This document shows, piece by piece, positions 17,866-25,750 of a stretch of DNA of 64,000 nucleotides (its first letter is position 1; each line of letters starts with the position of its first letter). The stretch is from contig NZNT01000015.1 of assembly GCA_002695005.1 (NCBI GenBank), positions 186,001 through 250,000 on the forward strand. Reading direction: 5' to 3'. Source of the DNA: Maritimibacter sp. (GTDB lineage: Bacteria > Pseudomonadota > Alphaproteobacteria > Rhodobacterales > Rhodobacteraceae). The notes below the pieces were generated by a model that saw nothing but the letters and a program-made list of their open reading frames with translations, had not been told where the DNA came from and ran no database searches. The position numbers and the translations under genes are program-made.

Positions 17866-18324
17866 ATGGATGAGACCCTGATGCAACCCGGCCAACTGCT
17901 GGCCCGCGGCGTGGCGCGGCACCTGCGCCGGTACGACTTTGCCTGTGTGGAGGAGTTCGTGCCGACGCGCGGCCTGCGCACCGACCTCTATGCCGTTGGT
18001 CCCAAAGGGGAAATCTGGGTGATCGAGTGCAAATCCTCACGCGCCGATTTCATGGCGGATCACAAGTGGCAGGGGTATCTGGAGTTCTGCGACCGGTTCT
18101 TCTGGGCGGTGGACGCGGACTTCCCGCTCGATCTCCTGCCGGACGAAACCGGGCTGATCCTTGCCGATCCCTATGACGCGGAAGTGGTCAGGATGGGGCC
18201 GGAGAGCAAACTGGCCCCGGCCCGGCGCAAGAAGATGACGCTCAAGTTCGCCCGCGACGCCGCGCGGCGGCTTCAGGGCTACCGCGACCCCGGCGTCAGC
18301 GCTTTTTCGGACCCTTCGGCTTAG
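17866..18324 (+). CDS. mmcB: MmcB family DNA repair protein
   Basis: A 152-residue protein of the MmcB (DUF1052) family. The core TRGLRTDLYAVGPKGEIWVI then ECKSSRADFMADHKWQGY carries the D...ExK pattern of a PD-(D/E)xK nuclease fold. LILADPYDAEVVRMGPE and KKMTLKFARDAARRLQGYRD follow. It is thought to protect against DNA crosslinks. The ATG at 17866 is chosen because the LexA box lies just before it; an earlier ATG at 17803 would put the box inside the gene. The 3' end overlaps the convergent DUF6324 gene by 29 bases. Confidence 0.9.
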   Translation: MDETLMQPGQLLARGVARHLRRYDFACVEEFVPTRGLRTDLYAVGPKGEIWVIECKSSRADFMADHKWQGYLEFCDRFFWAVDADFPLDLLPDETGLILADPYDAEVVRMGPESKLAPARRKKMTLKFARDAARRLQGYRDPGVSAFSDPSA

Positions 18325-18517
18325 AGCCCTTTTCGCCCATCTTTTTCGCCTGCATCGCTGCTGCCCGGATTTCTTCCGCGATCTCAATGGCTTCTTCGGG
18401 GTCGAAATCCATCGGGATGTCGATGCCGTCCCCCTCGACATAGATGCGCACCATGCCGAGCGTGGTCGGACCGATTTGCAGGTTTGCAGTGAGGTCGGTT
18501 TCGGAATCGATACCCAT
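18296..18517 (-). CDS. DUF6324-type small protein
   Basis: A 73-residue protein (MGIDSETDLTANLQIGPTTL, then RIYVEGDGIDIPMDFDPEEA) with a basic lysine-rich end (KMGEKGSKPKGPKKR). It resembles the short DUF6324 proteins seen in Rhodobacterales; function unknown. AAGGAGCC lies upstream of the ATG. It overlaps the end of mmcB on the other strand, and 104 bases separate it from tRNA-His. Confidence 0.75.
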   Translation of the reverse strand: MGIDSETDLTANLQIGPTTLGMVRIYVEGDGIDIPMDFDPEEAIEIAEEIRAAAMQAKKMGEKGSKPKGPKKR

Positions 18518-18621
18518 GAGACGGCTCCTTCAGCGCTGCGGCTGAGTTACGCGCGGGCGGGCGGATTTTCAAGTCCGGCCTCTTGCAAAGCGCAGGGCAG
18601 AACGCTAAACGGCGCTCGAGT

Positions 18622-18698
18622 GCCGACATAGCTCAGTAGGTTAGAGCGCTTGATTGTGGATCAAGAGGTCCCCCGTTCGAGCCGGGGTGTCGGTACCA
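18622..18698 (+). tRNA. tRNA-His (GTG)
   Basis: The full cloverleaf includes an encoded CCA. The acceptor stem is GCCGACA with TGTCGGT, the D stem GCTC/GAGC, the anticodon stem CTTGA/TCAAG around loop TTGTGGA (anticodon GTG), and the T arm CCCCG-TTCGAGC-CGGGG. The discriminator base is A73 and the base before position 1 is T, so the usual G-1:C73 identity pair of tRNA-His is absent. This is known for a large alphaproteobacterial group whose histidyl-tRNA synthetase has changed recognition. Confidence 0.97.
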
Positions 18699-18830
18699 TA
18701 TCCCTCCTGCCGTGCCGGAATTCCTGACCCGTGATACGGTTGCGACAGACGCTCCCATTTCTCAGCAAGAGACTTGCCCCCTAAGTGGCGATCCCATAGC
18801 GTTTTCGCAGGGGCTAAGAAGGGCAAAAAA

Positions 18831-19499
18831 ATGAAGCTGATGAGCAGCGTAGTCATGGCGGGCGCACTGGCACTTTCGGCCTGCGCCACGACGACCTCCA
18901 CCGGAACCACAACAGGCACGACGACGACCGGCACCACTGCGGGAACGACCACGGCGGTCACCGCGTCGAGCGCCTTCACGTCTTCGTTCTGGACGCGGGG
19001 CAGCCCGTCCGACCTCGCCATCGAAGCCGCCGCGCTGAACAACGCCGAGCTTGCCAGCGTCGCGGACCCGGCCATCGGCGGCGTGACCTTCCTCGTCGGG
19101 ACCGACAGCGACAGCGCGTTGGGCTATGCCGCCGTGAACTTCGGCTCCGCTCCCGGCACGACGGTCACGACAGGCGGCGCGACCTACGACGCGAGCTACC
19201 GCGTGGTGCAGCTTTCGAACGTGAAAAAGTCCGGCAGCACGCTGACGGCTGACACGCTCATCGACAGCGGACTCATCACGCTGACGGCAGATTTCGACGC
19301 CGGCACCCTCACGGGCAGTTCCGGTGACCTCGATGTCGCGGGGCTTATCCTCGTGAACGACCTGAACGGGGCGGTGAGTTTCCGCAGCGTGGCGGGCGCG
19401 CTCGACGGCGAGATCGGAGCGGATGGTGTGCTTGGCGCATTCCACGGCAGCACGGGCGGCACGGTCTATGCGGGCGGTTTCGCGGGGCAGGACAGGTGA
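18831..19499 (+). CDS. Threonine-rich lipoprotein, first of a related pair
   Basis: A 222-residue protein. The leader VVMAGALALSAC is a lipobox signal (cleavage before Cys). A Thr/Gly low-complexity linker of about 30 residues (TSTGTTTGTTTTGTTAGTTT) follows. The rest is a repetitive beta-type domain ending in LTADFDAGTLTGSSGDLDVA and GAFHGSTGGTVYAGGFAG. This ending matches the next gene and looks like the small beta-barrel of TbpB-like lipoproteins. It is probably outer-membrane anchored; the ligand is unknown. The next ATG overlaps its stop. Confidence 0.85.
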   Translation: MKLMSSVVMAGALALSACATTTSTGTTTGTTTTGTTAGTTTAVTASSAFTSSFWTRGSPSDLAIEAAALNNAELASVADPAIGGVTFLVGTDSDSALGYAAVNFGSAPGTTVTTGGATYDASYRVVQLSNVKKSGSTLTADTLIDSGLITLTADFDAGTLTGSSGDLDVAGLILVNDLNGAVSFRSVAGALDGEIGADGVLGAFHGSTGGTVYAGGFAGQDR

Positions 19500-20125
19500 T
19501 GGCCCGGACCGTTCAACCGCGCGGCGTGCTGCGTCGGACTGCTGTCACCCTGCCGCTTGCCGCGCTCCTGCTCGGCGGCTGCGGCGCGTCGAACATTCTG
19601 ACAAACTCCAAGTTTTTCAGCCCGGCCTCGGGTGCCGCAACTCCGGTCTTTTTCGACGCTAACTACGCCATCATCGGTCAGGGTTCGGTCGAGAAAGCCG
19701 TCGGCGGGGCGGCTTATTTCACCGCGATGAATGGGGCATATGCCGTTTCCTACGGCGGGATCATCAACGGCTCGAACGTGGGCGACGTCGTGCCGACCGG
19801 GCAGGCGGTCTACCTCGCGGACTACGAAGTCGAAGTGGTCTCGGGGATCGAGATTGCCTACGATACCCTTCAGGGCGTGTCGGGCACGGATTCCGGAAAT
19901 ATCACGCTGACCGCTGATTTCGATGCGGCCACCCTGACGGGCGAGGACGGTTCGCTCCGGGTCGACGGCGAGATTTCGGGCAAGAATGTCACCGGTTCGG
20001 TGGTCTATGCCGGGGTCGATGGAGACCTCGAAGGACTTGTCGGCGCCTCCGGCACAGTGGGCGCGTTCCACGGTAACGATGCCCGCACGATCTATGCCGG
20101 GGGTTTCGCAGCCACGCGCCCCTGA
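19499..20125 (+). CDS. Lipoprotein, second of a related pair
   Basis: A 208-residue protein. The signal LPLAALLLGGC ends in a lipobox Cys. The carboxy half repeats the neighbour's pattern: ITLTADFDAATLTGEDGSLR and GAFHGNDARTIYAGGFAATR. It lacks the threonine linker of the first copy. Start and stop overlap (TGATG), so the two are co-translated. The shared fold recalls the barrel domain of TbpB/Slam-substrate lipoproteins. Iron binding is not shown by any motif here. It converges on the DUF6476 gene. Confidence 0.83.
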   Translation: MARTVQPRGVLRRTAVTLPLAALLLGGCGASNILTNSKFFSPASGAATPVFFDANYAIIGQGSVEKAVGGAAYFTAMNGAYAVSYGGIINGSNVGDVVPTGQAVYLADYEVEVVSGIEIAYDTLQGVSGTDSGNITLTADFDAATLTGEDGSLRVDGEISGKNVTGSVVYAGVDGDLEGLVGASGTVGAFHGNDARTIYAGGFAATRP

Positions 20126-20127
20126 GC

Positions 20128-20436
20128 CTAGTCTGACGGGCCGACCGTGATTTCCTGCCGCAGCGTTTGCCCGTCCGTCTCATAGATCAGGATGCGGTCG
20201 TCTGTCGTGACCACGGCAATCCAGTCGGACCCGCGCGTCACGGCAGCCGCGCTCACGCCCTCGGGCAGGGCAAGGCCATCGGGAAAATCGACTGTCGCCT
20301 GGGCATTGAATCGCATGACAACCAGCGCGATCAGGATTATGAGGCCCGCAATCATGGTCACGGTGAGCGTCGTCACCAGCCATTTCAGGTAGCGCACAAG
20401 CCCGGTATCCGCGCCGGGGATCGGAGCCTCGTCCAT
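20128..20436 (-). CDS. DUF6476-type single-pass membrane protein
   Basis: A 102-residue protein with a short cytoplasmic start (MDEAPIPGADTGLVRYLKWL), one membrane helix at about residues 20-42 (TLTVTMIAGLIILIALVVM) and a periplasmic domain (GSDWIAVVTTDDRILIYETD) that looks like one beta-propeller-like blade. Its ATG and the ATG of the divergent pseudouridine synthase lie in the same CATG (20434-20437), so each upstream signal must sit inside the other gene. Function unknown. Confidence 0.8.
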   Translation of the reverse strand: MDEAPIPGADTGLVRYLKWLVTTLTVTMIAGLIILIALVVMRFNAQATVDFPDGLALPEGVSAAAVTRGSDWIAVVTTDDRILIYETDGQTLRQEITVGPSD

Positions 20437-21472
20437 GTCGTCCACTGCCACCGTCCTTGTCGAGATCGGGCCAAATCCGCCCGCCCGGCTTGATAAGGCA
20501 CTGGCGCGCGATGTGCCAGAGGAAGCGAACCTCTCACGCTCGCGCATCGCCAAGCTGATCGCCGAAGGGGCGGTCGCGCGGGCGGGCGAGGTCGTGACCG
20601 ACGCAAAGGCCAAGGTCGCGGAAGGGGAGGTGGTGACGATCACTGTCCCCGAGGCCGAAGAGAGCCACATGCTGCCCGAGGCGATCGCGCTCGACGTGGT
20701 GTGGGAGGATGACGACCTGATCGTCGTGAACAAGCCCGCGGGGATGGTCGTGCATCCGGCACCGGGCACGCCCACCGGCACGCTGGTCAATGCGCTGCTT
20801 GCCCATTGCGGCGATGACCTGTCGGGCGTGGGGGGAGAGAAGCGGCCGGGCATCGTACACCGGATCGACAAGGACACCTCCGGGCTGCTGGTGGTCGCCA
20901 AGTCTGACGCGGCCCACCACGGGCTGGCCACGCAGTTCGAGAAACACACGGTCGAACGGCACTACCGCGCGCTGGTCTATGGTGTGCCGGATCTGGCGGA
21001 CCCGCGACTCAAGGGTGTGCGGGGCGTGAGCTTCGAGCAGGGGGGGATCGTCAAGATCACGACCCAGCTCGCGCGCCACAAGACCGACCGGCAAAAACAG
21101 GCGGTCACCTGGTCGGGTGGGCGCCATGCTGTGACACGCGCCCGCGTCGTTGAAACATTCGGGCAGCCCGCCGCGCTTGCGCTGGTGGACTGCTGGCTCG
21201 AGACGGGGCGCACCCACCAGATCCGCGTGCATATGGCCCATGCCGGTCACGGTCTCGTGGGTGATCCGACCTATGGCGGGCGGCGTAAACCCTCTGAGAC
21301 CGCATTGGGAAGCGACGCTGCCCAGCATGTGCGGGATTTCGGCAGGCAGGCGCTCCACGCTGCGACACTGGGATTCACCCACCCGGTGACAAAGGAACAG
21401 CTGCGCTTTGAGGCGCGTTTGCCCGATGACATGGCAGGTCTGATCGCGGTGCTGGGCGGTAAACCTGACTGA
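20435..21472 (+). CDS. rluD: RluA-family 23S rRNA pseudouridine synthase (RluD-like)
   Basis: A 345-residue enzyme. An S4 RNA-binding domain covers residues 18-80 (ARLDKALARDVPEEANLSRS). The catalytic domain has VNKPAGMVVHPAPG and the signature HRIDKDTSGLLVVAK with catalytic Asp145, then ALVDCWLETGRTHQIRVHMA. It isomerises uridines, probably in helix 69 of 23S rRNA. The RluD versus RluC branch is assigned only by the S4 domain and context before rpoH. The start shares CATG with the divergent DUF6476 gene; no clear ribosome site precedes it. Confidence 0.9.
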   Translation: MSSTATVLVEIGPNPPARLDKALARDVPEEANLSRSRIAKLIAEGAVARAGEVVTDAKAKVAEGEVVTITVPEAEESHMLPEAIALDVVWEDDDLIVVNKPAGMVVHPAPGTPTGTLVNALLAHCGDDLSGVGGEKRPGIVHRIDKDTSGLLVVAKSDAAHHGLATQFEKHTVERHYRALVYGVPDLADPRLKGVRGVSFEQGGIVKITTQLARHKTDRQKQAVTWSGGRHAVTRARVVETFGQPAALALVDCWLETGRTHQIRVHMAHAGHGLVGDPTYGGRRKPSETALGSDAAQHVRDFGRQALHAATLGFTHPVTKEQLRFEARLPDDMAGLIAVLGGKPD

Positions 21473-21556
21473 AATACTCAGCACAAAGGCGTGAGCCCCC
21501 TGCCAAAACGACGGAGATGGGTTCATACTTCGTTAAGTTTTCGAGGGTTCATTACC

Positions 21557-21586
21557 CTTGAACGGCGGTATGCGCGCCCTAAATAG
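21557..21586 (+). promoter_or_regulatory. Heat-shock (RpoH-type) promoter upstream of rpoH
   Basis: CTTGAAC (21557-21563), 13 bases, CCCTAAATAG (21577-21586) fits the sigma-32 layout. The same bases read as sigma-70 elements TTGAAC and TAAATA with a 16-base spacer. It lies 52 bases before the rpoH ATG and would allow RpoH to raise its own level. Confidence 0.5.
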
Positions 21587-21637
21587 AATGTTAATCCCCG
21601 AAACATTGGGGCGCGACAGTGGAGAGATGCAGAGCAC

Positions 21638-22534
21638 ATGAGCAATTATCAAACTTTGCCGGCACCCACCCCGGAAGGCGGTCTGAACCGCTATCTCCAG
21701 GAAATCCGGAAATTCCCGATGCTGGAACCGGAAGAGGAATACATGCTGGCCAAATCCTGGGTCGATCATCAGGACACCGAAGCGGCGCACCGGCTTGTGA
21801 CGAGTCACCTGCGCCTCGCGGCCAAGATCGCCATGGGGTATCGCGGCTACGGCCTCCCGCAGGCCGAGGTCATCTCCGAGGCGAACGTGGGCCTGATGCA
21901 GGCTGTGAAACGTTTCGACCCTGAAAAGGGCTTCCGCCTCGCGACCTATGCGATGTGGTGGATTCGCGCCTCGATCCAGGAATACATCCTGCGGTCATGG
22001 TCGCTGGTGAAGCTCGGCACGACCAGCGCGCAGAAGAAGCTGTTCTTCAACCTGCGCAAGGCGAAAGCCCGTATCGGCGCGCTCGAGGACGGCGACCTGC
22101 GCCCGGAAAACGTCGCGCGGATTGCGCACGATCTGAGTGTCACCGAGGCCGAAGTGATCTCGATGAACCGGCGGATGTCGGGGGGCGATGCTTCGCTCAA
22201 TGCGACGATCAGCAATGACGGCGAAGGGTCGATGCAGTGGCAGGACTGGCTCGAGGACGAGGATGCCGACCAGGCCACCGATTACGAAGAGCGCGACGAA
22301 CTCACGGTCCGGCGTGAAATGCTGTCCGCCGCGATGGACGTGCTGAACGACCGCGAGAAGGACATTCTCACCCAGCGCCGTCTCTCGGACGAGACGGTGA
22401 CGCTCGAAGACCTGTCCGGCCAGTACGACGTGAGCCGGGAGCGCATCCGCCAGATCGAGGTGCGGGCCTTCGAAAAGCTCCAGAAGCGGATGCAGGAGCT
22501 CGCCGCCGAGAAGGGCATGGCCGAAACGGCCTGA
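21638..22534 (+). CDS. rpoH: RNA polymerase heat-shock sigma factor RpoH
   Basis: A 298-residue sigma-32 protein. Region 2 holds RLVTSHLRLAAKIAMGYRGY and YAMWWIRASIQEYILRSWSL. The RpoH-box QKKLFFNLRK near residue 131 separates it from RpoD. Region 4 holds [20 protein letters not shown]. It directs transcription of chaperone and protease genes. It follows rluD by 165 bases with its own promoter, and a perfect terminator stands 24 bases after its stop. Rhodobacteraceae often have two rpoH genes; which one this is cannot be told. Confidence 0.96.
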   Translation: MSNYQTLPAPTPEGGLNRYLQEIRKFPMLEPEEEYMLAKSWVDHQDTEAAHRLVTSHLRLAAKIAMGYRGYGLPQAEVISEANVGLMQAVKRFDPEKGFRLATYAMWWIRASIQEYILRSWSLVKLGTTSAQKKLFFNLRKAKARIGALEDGDLRPENVARIAHDLSVTEAEVISMNRRMSGGDASLNATISNDGEGSMQWQDWLEDEDADQATDYEERDELTVRREMLSAAMDVLNDREKDILTQRRLSDETVTLEDLSGQYDVSRERIRQIEVRAFEKLQKRMQELAAEKGMAETA

Positions 22535-22557
22535 TCGCGCTAACAGTGACACAGGAC

Positions 22558-22585
22558 GCCCGGGCCGTCGCGCCCGGGCTTTTTT
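22558..22585 (+). terminator. Intrinsic terminator of rpoH
   Basis: GCCCGGGC (22558-22565) and GCCCGGGC (22572-22579) form an 8-base-pair stem with loop CGTCGC, followed by six T. Confidence 0.92.
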
Positions 22586-22601
22586 GTTGACGGAGGGGAC
22601 G

Positions 22602-23591
22602 ATGGCCGACGCATTGCGCTGGGGTATTCTGGGGGCCGCGAATTTCGCGGCGGAACACATGGCACCGGCGATCCACGCCGCGCGTGGCAACCGGCTCGCG
22701 GCGCTGGCGTCCTCATCTGATGCGAAGGCCGAGCGGTTCCGGGCGATCAACGACCAGATCACGGTGTTCGACGACTACGACGCGCTGCTCGCCTCGGACG
22801 CGATCGACGCGGTCTACATTCCGCTTCCCAATCACCTGCACGTCGACTGGACATTGAAGGCCGTGGCGGCGGGCAAGCATGTGTTGTGCGAGAAACCCAT
22901 CGCGCTCGAAGCCGGCGAGATCGACGCGCTGATCGCGGCGCGCGACGAGAGCGGGCTGGTGGTGGCCGAGGCGTTCATGATCGTGCATCACCCCCAATGG
23001 CAGCGGGCGAAGGCGCTCCTTGCCGAGGGTGCGGTGGGCACGTTGGGCCATGCGGATGTGGCGTTTTCCTTTCATAATGCCAACATGGACAACATCCGCA
23101 ACAAGCCGGAAACCGGGGGCGGGGGCATCCGTGACATCGGGGTCTATGCCTATGGCTCGGTGCGCTATGCGACCGGTGCGGAACCGCTGACGCTGGCTGC
23201 ACGGGTCCGGACCGAGAACGGGGTGGATACATGGGCGCAGGCGGATGGGGTGATGGAGGGGCCGCTGGGGCGGTTCACCTATTGCGCCATGACCTCCACC
23301 CGGCTTGCGCCGCGCCAGCATGTGACCTTTCACGGGGATGGCGCGACGCTCACGCTCACATCACCGTTCAACGCGGGGCTTTTCGGCGAGGCGCAGATTG
23401 TTCTGCGGGCGGCGGACGGCACGGTGACGCGGGAGCGTTTTCCGGCGGTGAATCATTATGTTCTGCAAGTGGAGAATTTCGCGGCATCGGTGCGAGACGG
23501 CGCGGCATATCCCATGCCGCTCGAGATGAGCCGGGGCACGCAGGCGATGATGGATATGGTATTCGCGTCCGCTTCGGATATCAGTTGGTAA
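22602..23591 (+). CDS. Gfo/Idh/MocA family NAD(P)-dependent oxidoreductase
   Basis: A 329-residue protein. The Rossmann start is LRWGILGAANFAAEHMAPAI. IDAVYIPLPNHLHVDWTLKA and GKHVLCEKPIALEAGEIDAL hold the EKP motif. EAFMIVHHPQWQRAKALLAE and GGGGIRDIGVYAYGSVRYAT follow. The family oxidises or reduces sugars and related polyols; the substrate is not clear. The ATG follows GGAGGGGACG. It starts just after the rpoH terminator, and a DUF4389 gene follows closely on the same strand, possibly in one transcript. Confidence 0.92.
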   Translation: MADALRWGILGAANFAAEHMAPAIHAARGNRLAALASSSDAKAERFRAINDQITVFDDYDALLASDAIDAVYIPLPNHLHVDWTLKAVAAGKHVLCEKPIALEAGEIDALIAARDESGLVVAEAFMIVHHPQWQRAKALLAEGAVGTLGHADVAFSFHNANMDNIRNKPETGGGGIRDIGVYAYGSVRYATGAEPLTLAARVRTENGVDTWAQADGVMEGPLGRFTYCAMTSTRLAPRQHVTFHGDGATLTLTSPFNAGLFGEAQIVLRAADGTVTRERFPAVNHYVLQVENFAASVRDGAAYPMPLEMSRGTQAMMDMVFASASDISW

Positions 23592-23613
23592 GGACAGCTT
23601 GGGAGAGCACAGG

Positions 23614-23943
23614 ATGGCGACGACAGACGACGGACCCGAAGACGACACCGATCCGACGGTTCTGAAGGAACCGGGATATGAGGATGACAGCGTGCCGGAG
23701 AACATCTGGCTGCGCGGGCTGTGGATGGTGCTTTTCGTCATTGCGCTCTGGGTGGCGCGGGGGCTGGTCATCATCGCCGGATTGATTCAGTTCTTCTGGA
23801 TGCTCTTCGGGCGTGAAAAGAACCACTATATCGCGGAGTTCGGCGAGGATCTGGCTGATTGGATGGCGCGGGCTACATTGTTCATCACCGGCACCACCGA
23901 GGATCGCCCGTTCCCCTTCGACCGCTGGGGCATCCCGGACTGA
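23614..23943 (+). CDS. DUF4389 membrane protein
   Basis: A 109-residue protein with an acidic start (TTDDGPEDDTDPTVLKEPGY), one long hydrophobic region at about residues 33-60 (LRGLWMVLFVIALWVARGLV then IIAGLIQFFWMLF) and a conserved-looking tail (FGEDLADWMARATLFITGTT) ending in RPFPFDRWGIPD. This matches the DUF4389 pattern; role unknown. GGGAGAG precedes the ATG at 23614. A family B palindromic repeat begins 14 bases after the stop. Confidence 0.85.
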   Translation: MATTDDGPEDDTDPTVLKEPGYEDDSVPENIWLRGLWMVLFVIALWVARGLVIIAGLIQFFWMLFGREKNHYIAEFGEDLADWMARATLFITGTTEDRPFPFDRWGIPD

Positions 23944-23956
23944 GGCGCTGCCAAAC

Positions 23957-24014
23957 GGTGCGGGCTGACGCCCGCGCAGGGTTTGCGCCGCCCTGCCTTC
24001 GGCAGGTCGCCGCG
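23957..24014. repeat. GC-rich palindromic intergenic repeat, family B copy 2
   Basis: Almost identical over 58 bases to 6770-6827, including GGTGCGGGCT, CGCCCGCGCAGG and CTGCCTTCGGCAGG. It lies between the convergent DUF4389 and dipeptidase genes, where it may terminate both. Confidence 0.75.
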
Positions 24015-24052
24015 ATGGCCGCGGGTGACGCCGTTTTCGCGTCGCGCCGGGG

Positions 24053-25225
24053 TCAGTTCAGGCGGTCGCGCAGCACCCGGATCATGTTCTCGCCCGACAC
24101 CTTGCGGATCTGCGCCTCGGTGAGGCCGACGTCCAGCATGGCCTGCGTGAGCGAGGCGAGTTCTGCCGTGTCGAAGGCCGTGGTGACGGTGCCGTCGTAG
24201 TCGGAGCCGAGGGCGACGTGATCGTCGCCCAAAAGTTCGACGGCCGCCTTGATGGTCTGCGCCACGCCCGCCGGGCTGTCGTCGCAGGTGACATCCTCCC
24301 AGTATCCGATGCCGATCAGCCCGCCGGTTTCGGCAATGTCGACCATCAGGTCATCGGGGAAATTGCGGGTCGTCTCGCAGTGAGAAAAGACGCCGGTATG
24401 GCTCACGATGAGCGGGATGTCGGTCATGTCGAGCACGTCACGCGCGACCTGCGCGCTGGAATGCGCGAGGTCGAGCACCATCCCGCGCGCGGCGACCTCG
24501 GCCACCACCTGCCGTCCGAAGTCGGTCAGCCCGTGGTTTCCGGCGCCGTGGAGCGAGCCGCCGAGTTCGTTGTCGAAGAAGTGCTGAAGCCCGACGAGCC
24601 GGTATCCGGCTGCCTCCAGCCGGTCGAGATTGGCGATGTCTCCTTCGAGCGGGTGGGCGCCCTCGATGCCGAGTATGCCGCCCACCACGTTCTCGCCGGA
24701 AGCATCGAGGGCGAGGACCGCGTCGAGGTCGCCTTCGGTGCGGATGAGGCGGAGACGTCCGTTGGAGCGGGCCACGGCGTCACGCAGGCGCTCGGCCTGA
24801 AAAAGCGCGCGTTCCAGGAGGCTCGTCCAGGTGCGGGGCGGCCAGAGCTGGCCCACGGCCAGAAGAGTGATGTTGTCGAAGGCCTCGGCCGAGTTTTCCT
24901 CGTAGTTGAGGCCCGATGGCGACTTGGTGACGGCGGTGAAGACCTGAAGCGTCACGTTGCCTTCGATCAGCCGAGGGAGGTCGACGTGGCCCCGGTCGGA
25001 CTTCTTCAGCGGGTCGCGTTTCCACAACAGCGTGTCGGCGTGCCAGTCACCAACGACGAGGCTGTCATGAAACGCCGCAGCCTCGGACGAAACGGGGTAG
25101 GACTCATGCGTCTTGACCACGTTCATGCGCCGTTCCGCGATGCCCGGTGCGAAGATGAGAAAACCGGCGAGGCCGAGGAGCACCGCCGCGAGGGCCAGGC
25201 CCAAAATCCACTTGATGACGCGCAC
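24053..25225 (-). CDS. Membrane-anchored dipeptidase, peptidase family M19
   Basis: A 390-residue protein. Residues 1-30 are an uncleaved-type signal anchor (WILGLALAAVLLGLAGFLIF). The renal-dipeptidase motifs are in order: VVGDWHADTL (HxD metal site), GILGIEGAHPLEGD (bridging Glu), LVGLQHFFDNELGGSLHG, MVLDLAHSS (His), LIVSHTGVFSHC (His) and VALGSDYDGTV. It probably hydrolyses dipeptides or peptidoglycan-derived products in the periplasm with two zinc ions. The ATG follows AAGGAGGAGG. It is divergent from the small zinc-finger gene. Confidence 0.92.
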   Translation of the reverse strand: MRVIKWILGLALAAVLLGLAGFLIFAPGIAERRMNVVKTHESYPVSSEAAAFHDSLVVGDWHADTLLWKRDPLKKSDRGHVDLPRLIEGNVTLQVFTAVTKSPSGLNYEENSAEAFDNITLLAVGQLWPPRTWTSLLERALFQAERLRDAVARSNGRLRLIRTEGDLDAVLALDASGENVVGGILGIEGAHPLEGDIANLDRLEAAGYRLVGLQHFFDNELGGSLHGAGNHGLTDFGRQVVAEVAARGMVLDLAHSSAQVARDVLDMTDIPLIVSHTGVFSHCETTRNFPDDLMVDIAETGGLIGIGYWEDVTCDDSPAGVAQTIKAAVELLGDDHVALGSDYDGTVTTAFDTAELASLTQAMLDVGLTEAQIRKVSGENMIRVLRDRLN

Positions 25226-25299
25226 GATAGCCTCCTCCTTGTTGATCGGACGGTATGACAGCTTATCTCGGGTGAACAGACCTTACGAAAGGGAAGCGC

Positions 25300-25569
25300 A
25301 TGGCCGGTGGGTGGAGCCGCGACGGAGCGGTGAACGAACAGATCGACGCGTCGATCTCCGAAGAGCTGGAACGGCTGCGTGCGCGACAGGCGCCGGTGGG
25401 CGAGAGCCTGCGGGAGTGTGCCGAATGCGGTGAGGACATTCCCGAAGCGCGGCGGCAGGCCGTACCCGGTGTGAAAATCTGCATCGATTGCCAGGAAGAG
25501 CGCGATGCGGCCTTTCGCGCGCGGCCCGGCATCAACCGGCGCGGTTCGAAGGACAGCCAGTTGAAATAG
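25300..25569 (+). CDS. DksA/TraR-type C4 zinc-finger protein (short)
   Basis: An 89-residue protein. A helical amino half (NEQIDASISEELERLRARQA) leads to the zinc finger ECAECGEDIPEARRQAVPGV then CIDCQEE, four cysteines in the C-x2-C ... C-x2-C order of DksA/TraR. It lacks the long coiled coil with tip aspartates of true DksA, so it is closer to YbiI-like short members, whose role at RNA polymerase is uncertain. A second short DksA-like protein is at 60.6 kb. It is divergent from the dipeptidase gene. Confidence 0.88.
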   Translation: MAGGWSRDGAVNEQIDASISEELERLRARQAPVGESLRECAECGEDIPEARRQAVPGVKICIDCQEERDAAFRARPGINRRGSKDSQLK

Positions 25570-25590
25570 GCGCCGCGCTGCCCGCGCGCG

Positions 25591-25750
25591 CCGGGGGATT
25601 TTGCATCCCCCGGACCCCCTGCAGGATATTTCCGGACCGGAAAGACCGGCGCGGCTCTTTCCATTTTCCGGTCGAGAAATATCCCCGGGGGAGGTTTGGA
25701 GGGGGCAGGCAGCCCCCTCCAACGGGTCGACGCGGGCATAAGCCCGCGGC
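25591..25750. repeat. Double, inverted copy of intergenic repeat family A with four hairpins
   Basis: The 186-base gap between two convergent genes contains these elements in order: hairpin CCGGGGGAT/ATCCCCCGG, a forward core ATATTTCCGGACCGGAAAGA, an inverted core (CCGGTCGAGAAATATCCCCG), hairpin GGAGGGGGC/GCCCCCTCC and hairpin GCGGGC/GCCCGC. Forward and inverted cores make it symmetrical, so it may end transcription from both sides. Confidence 0.75.
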
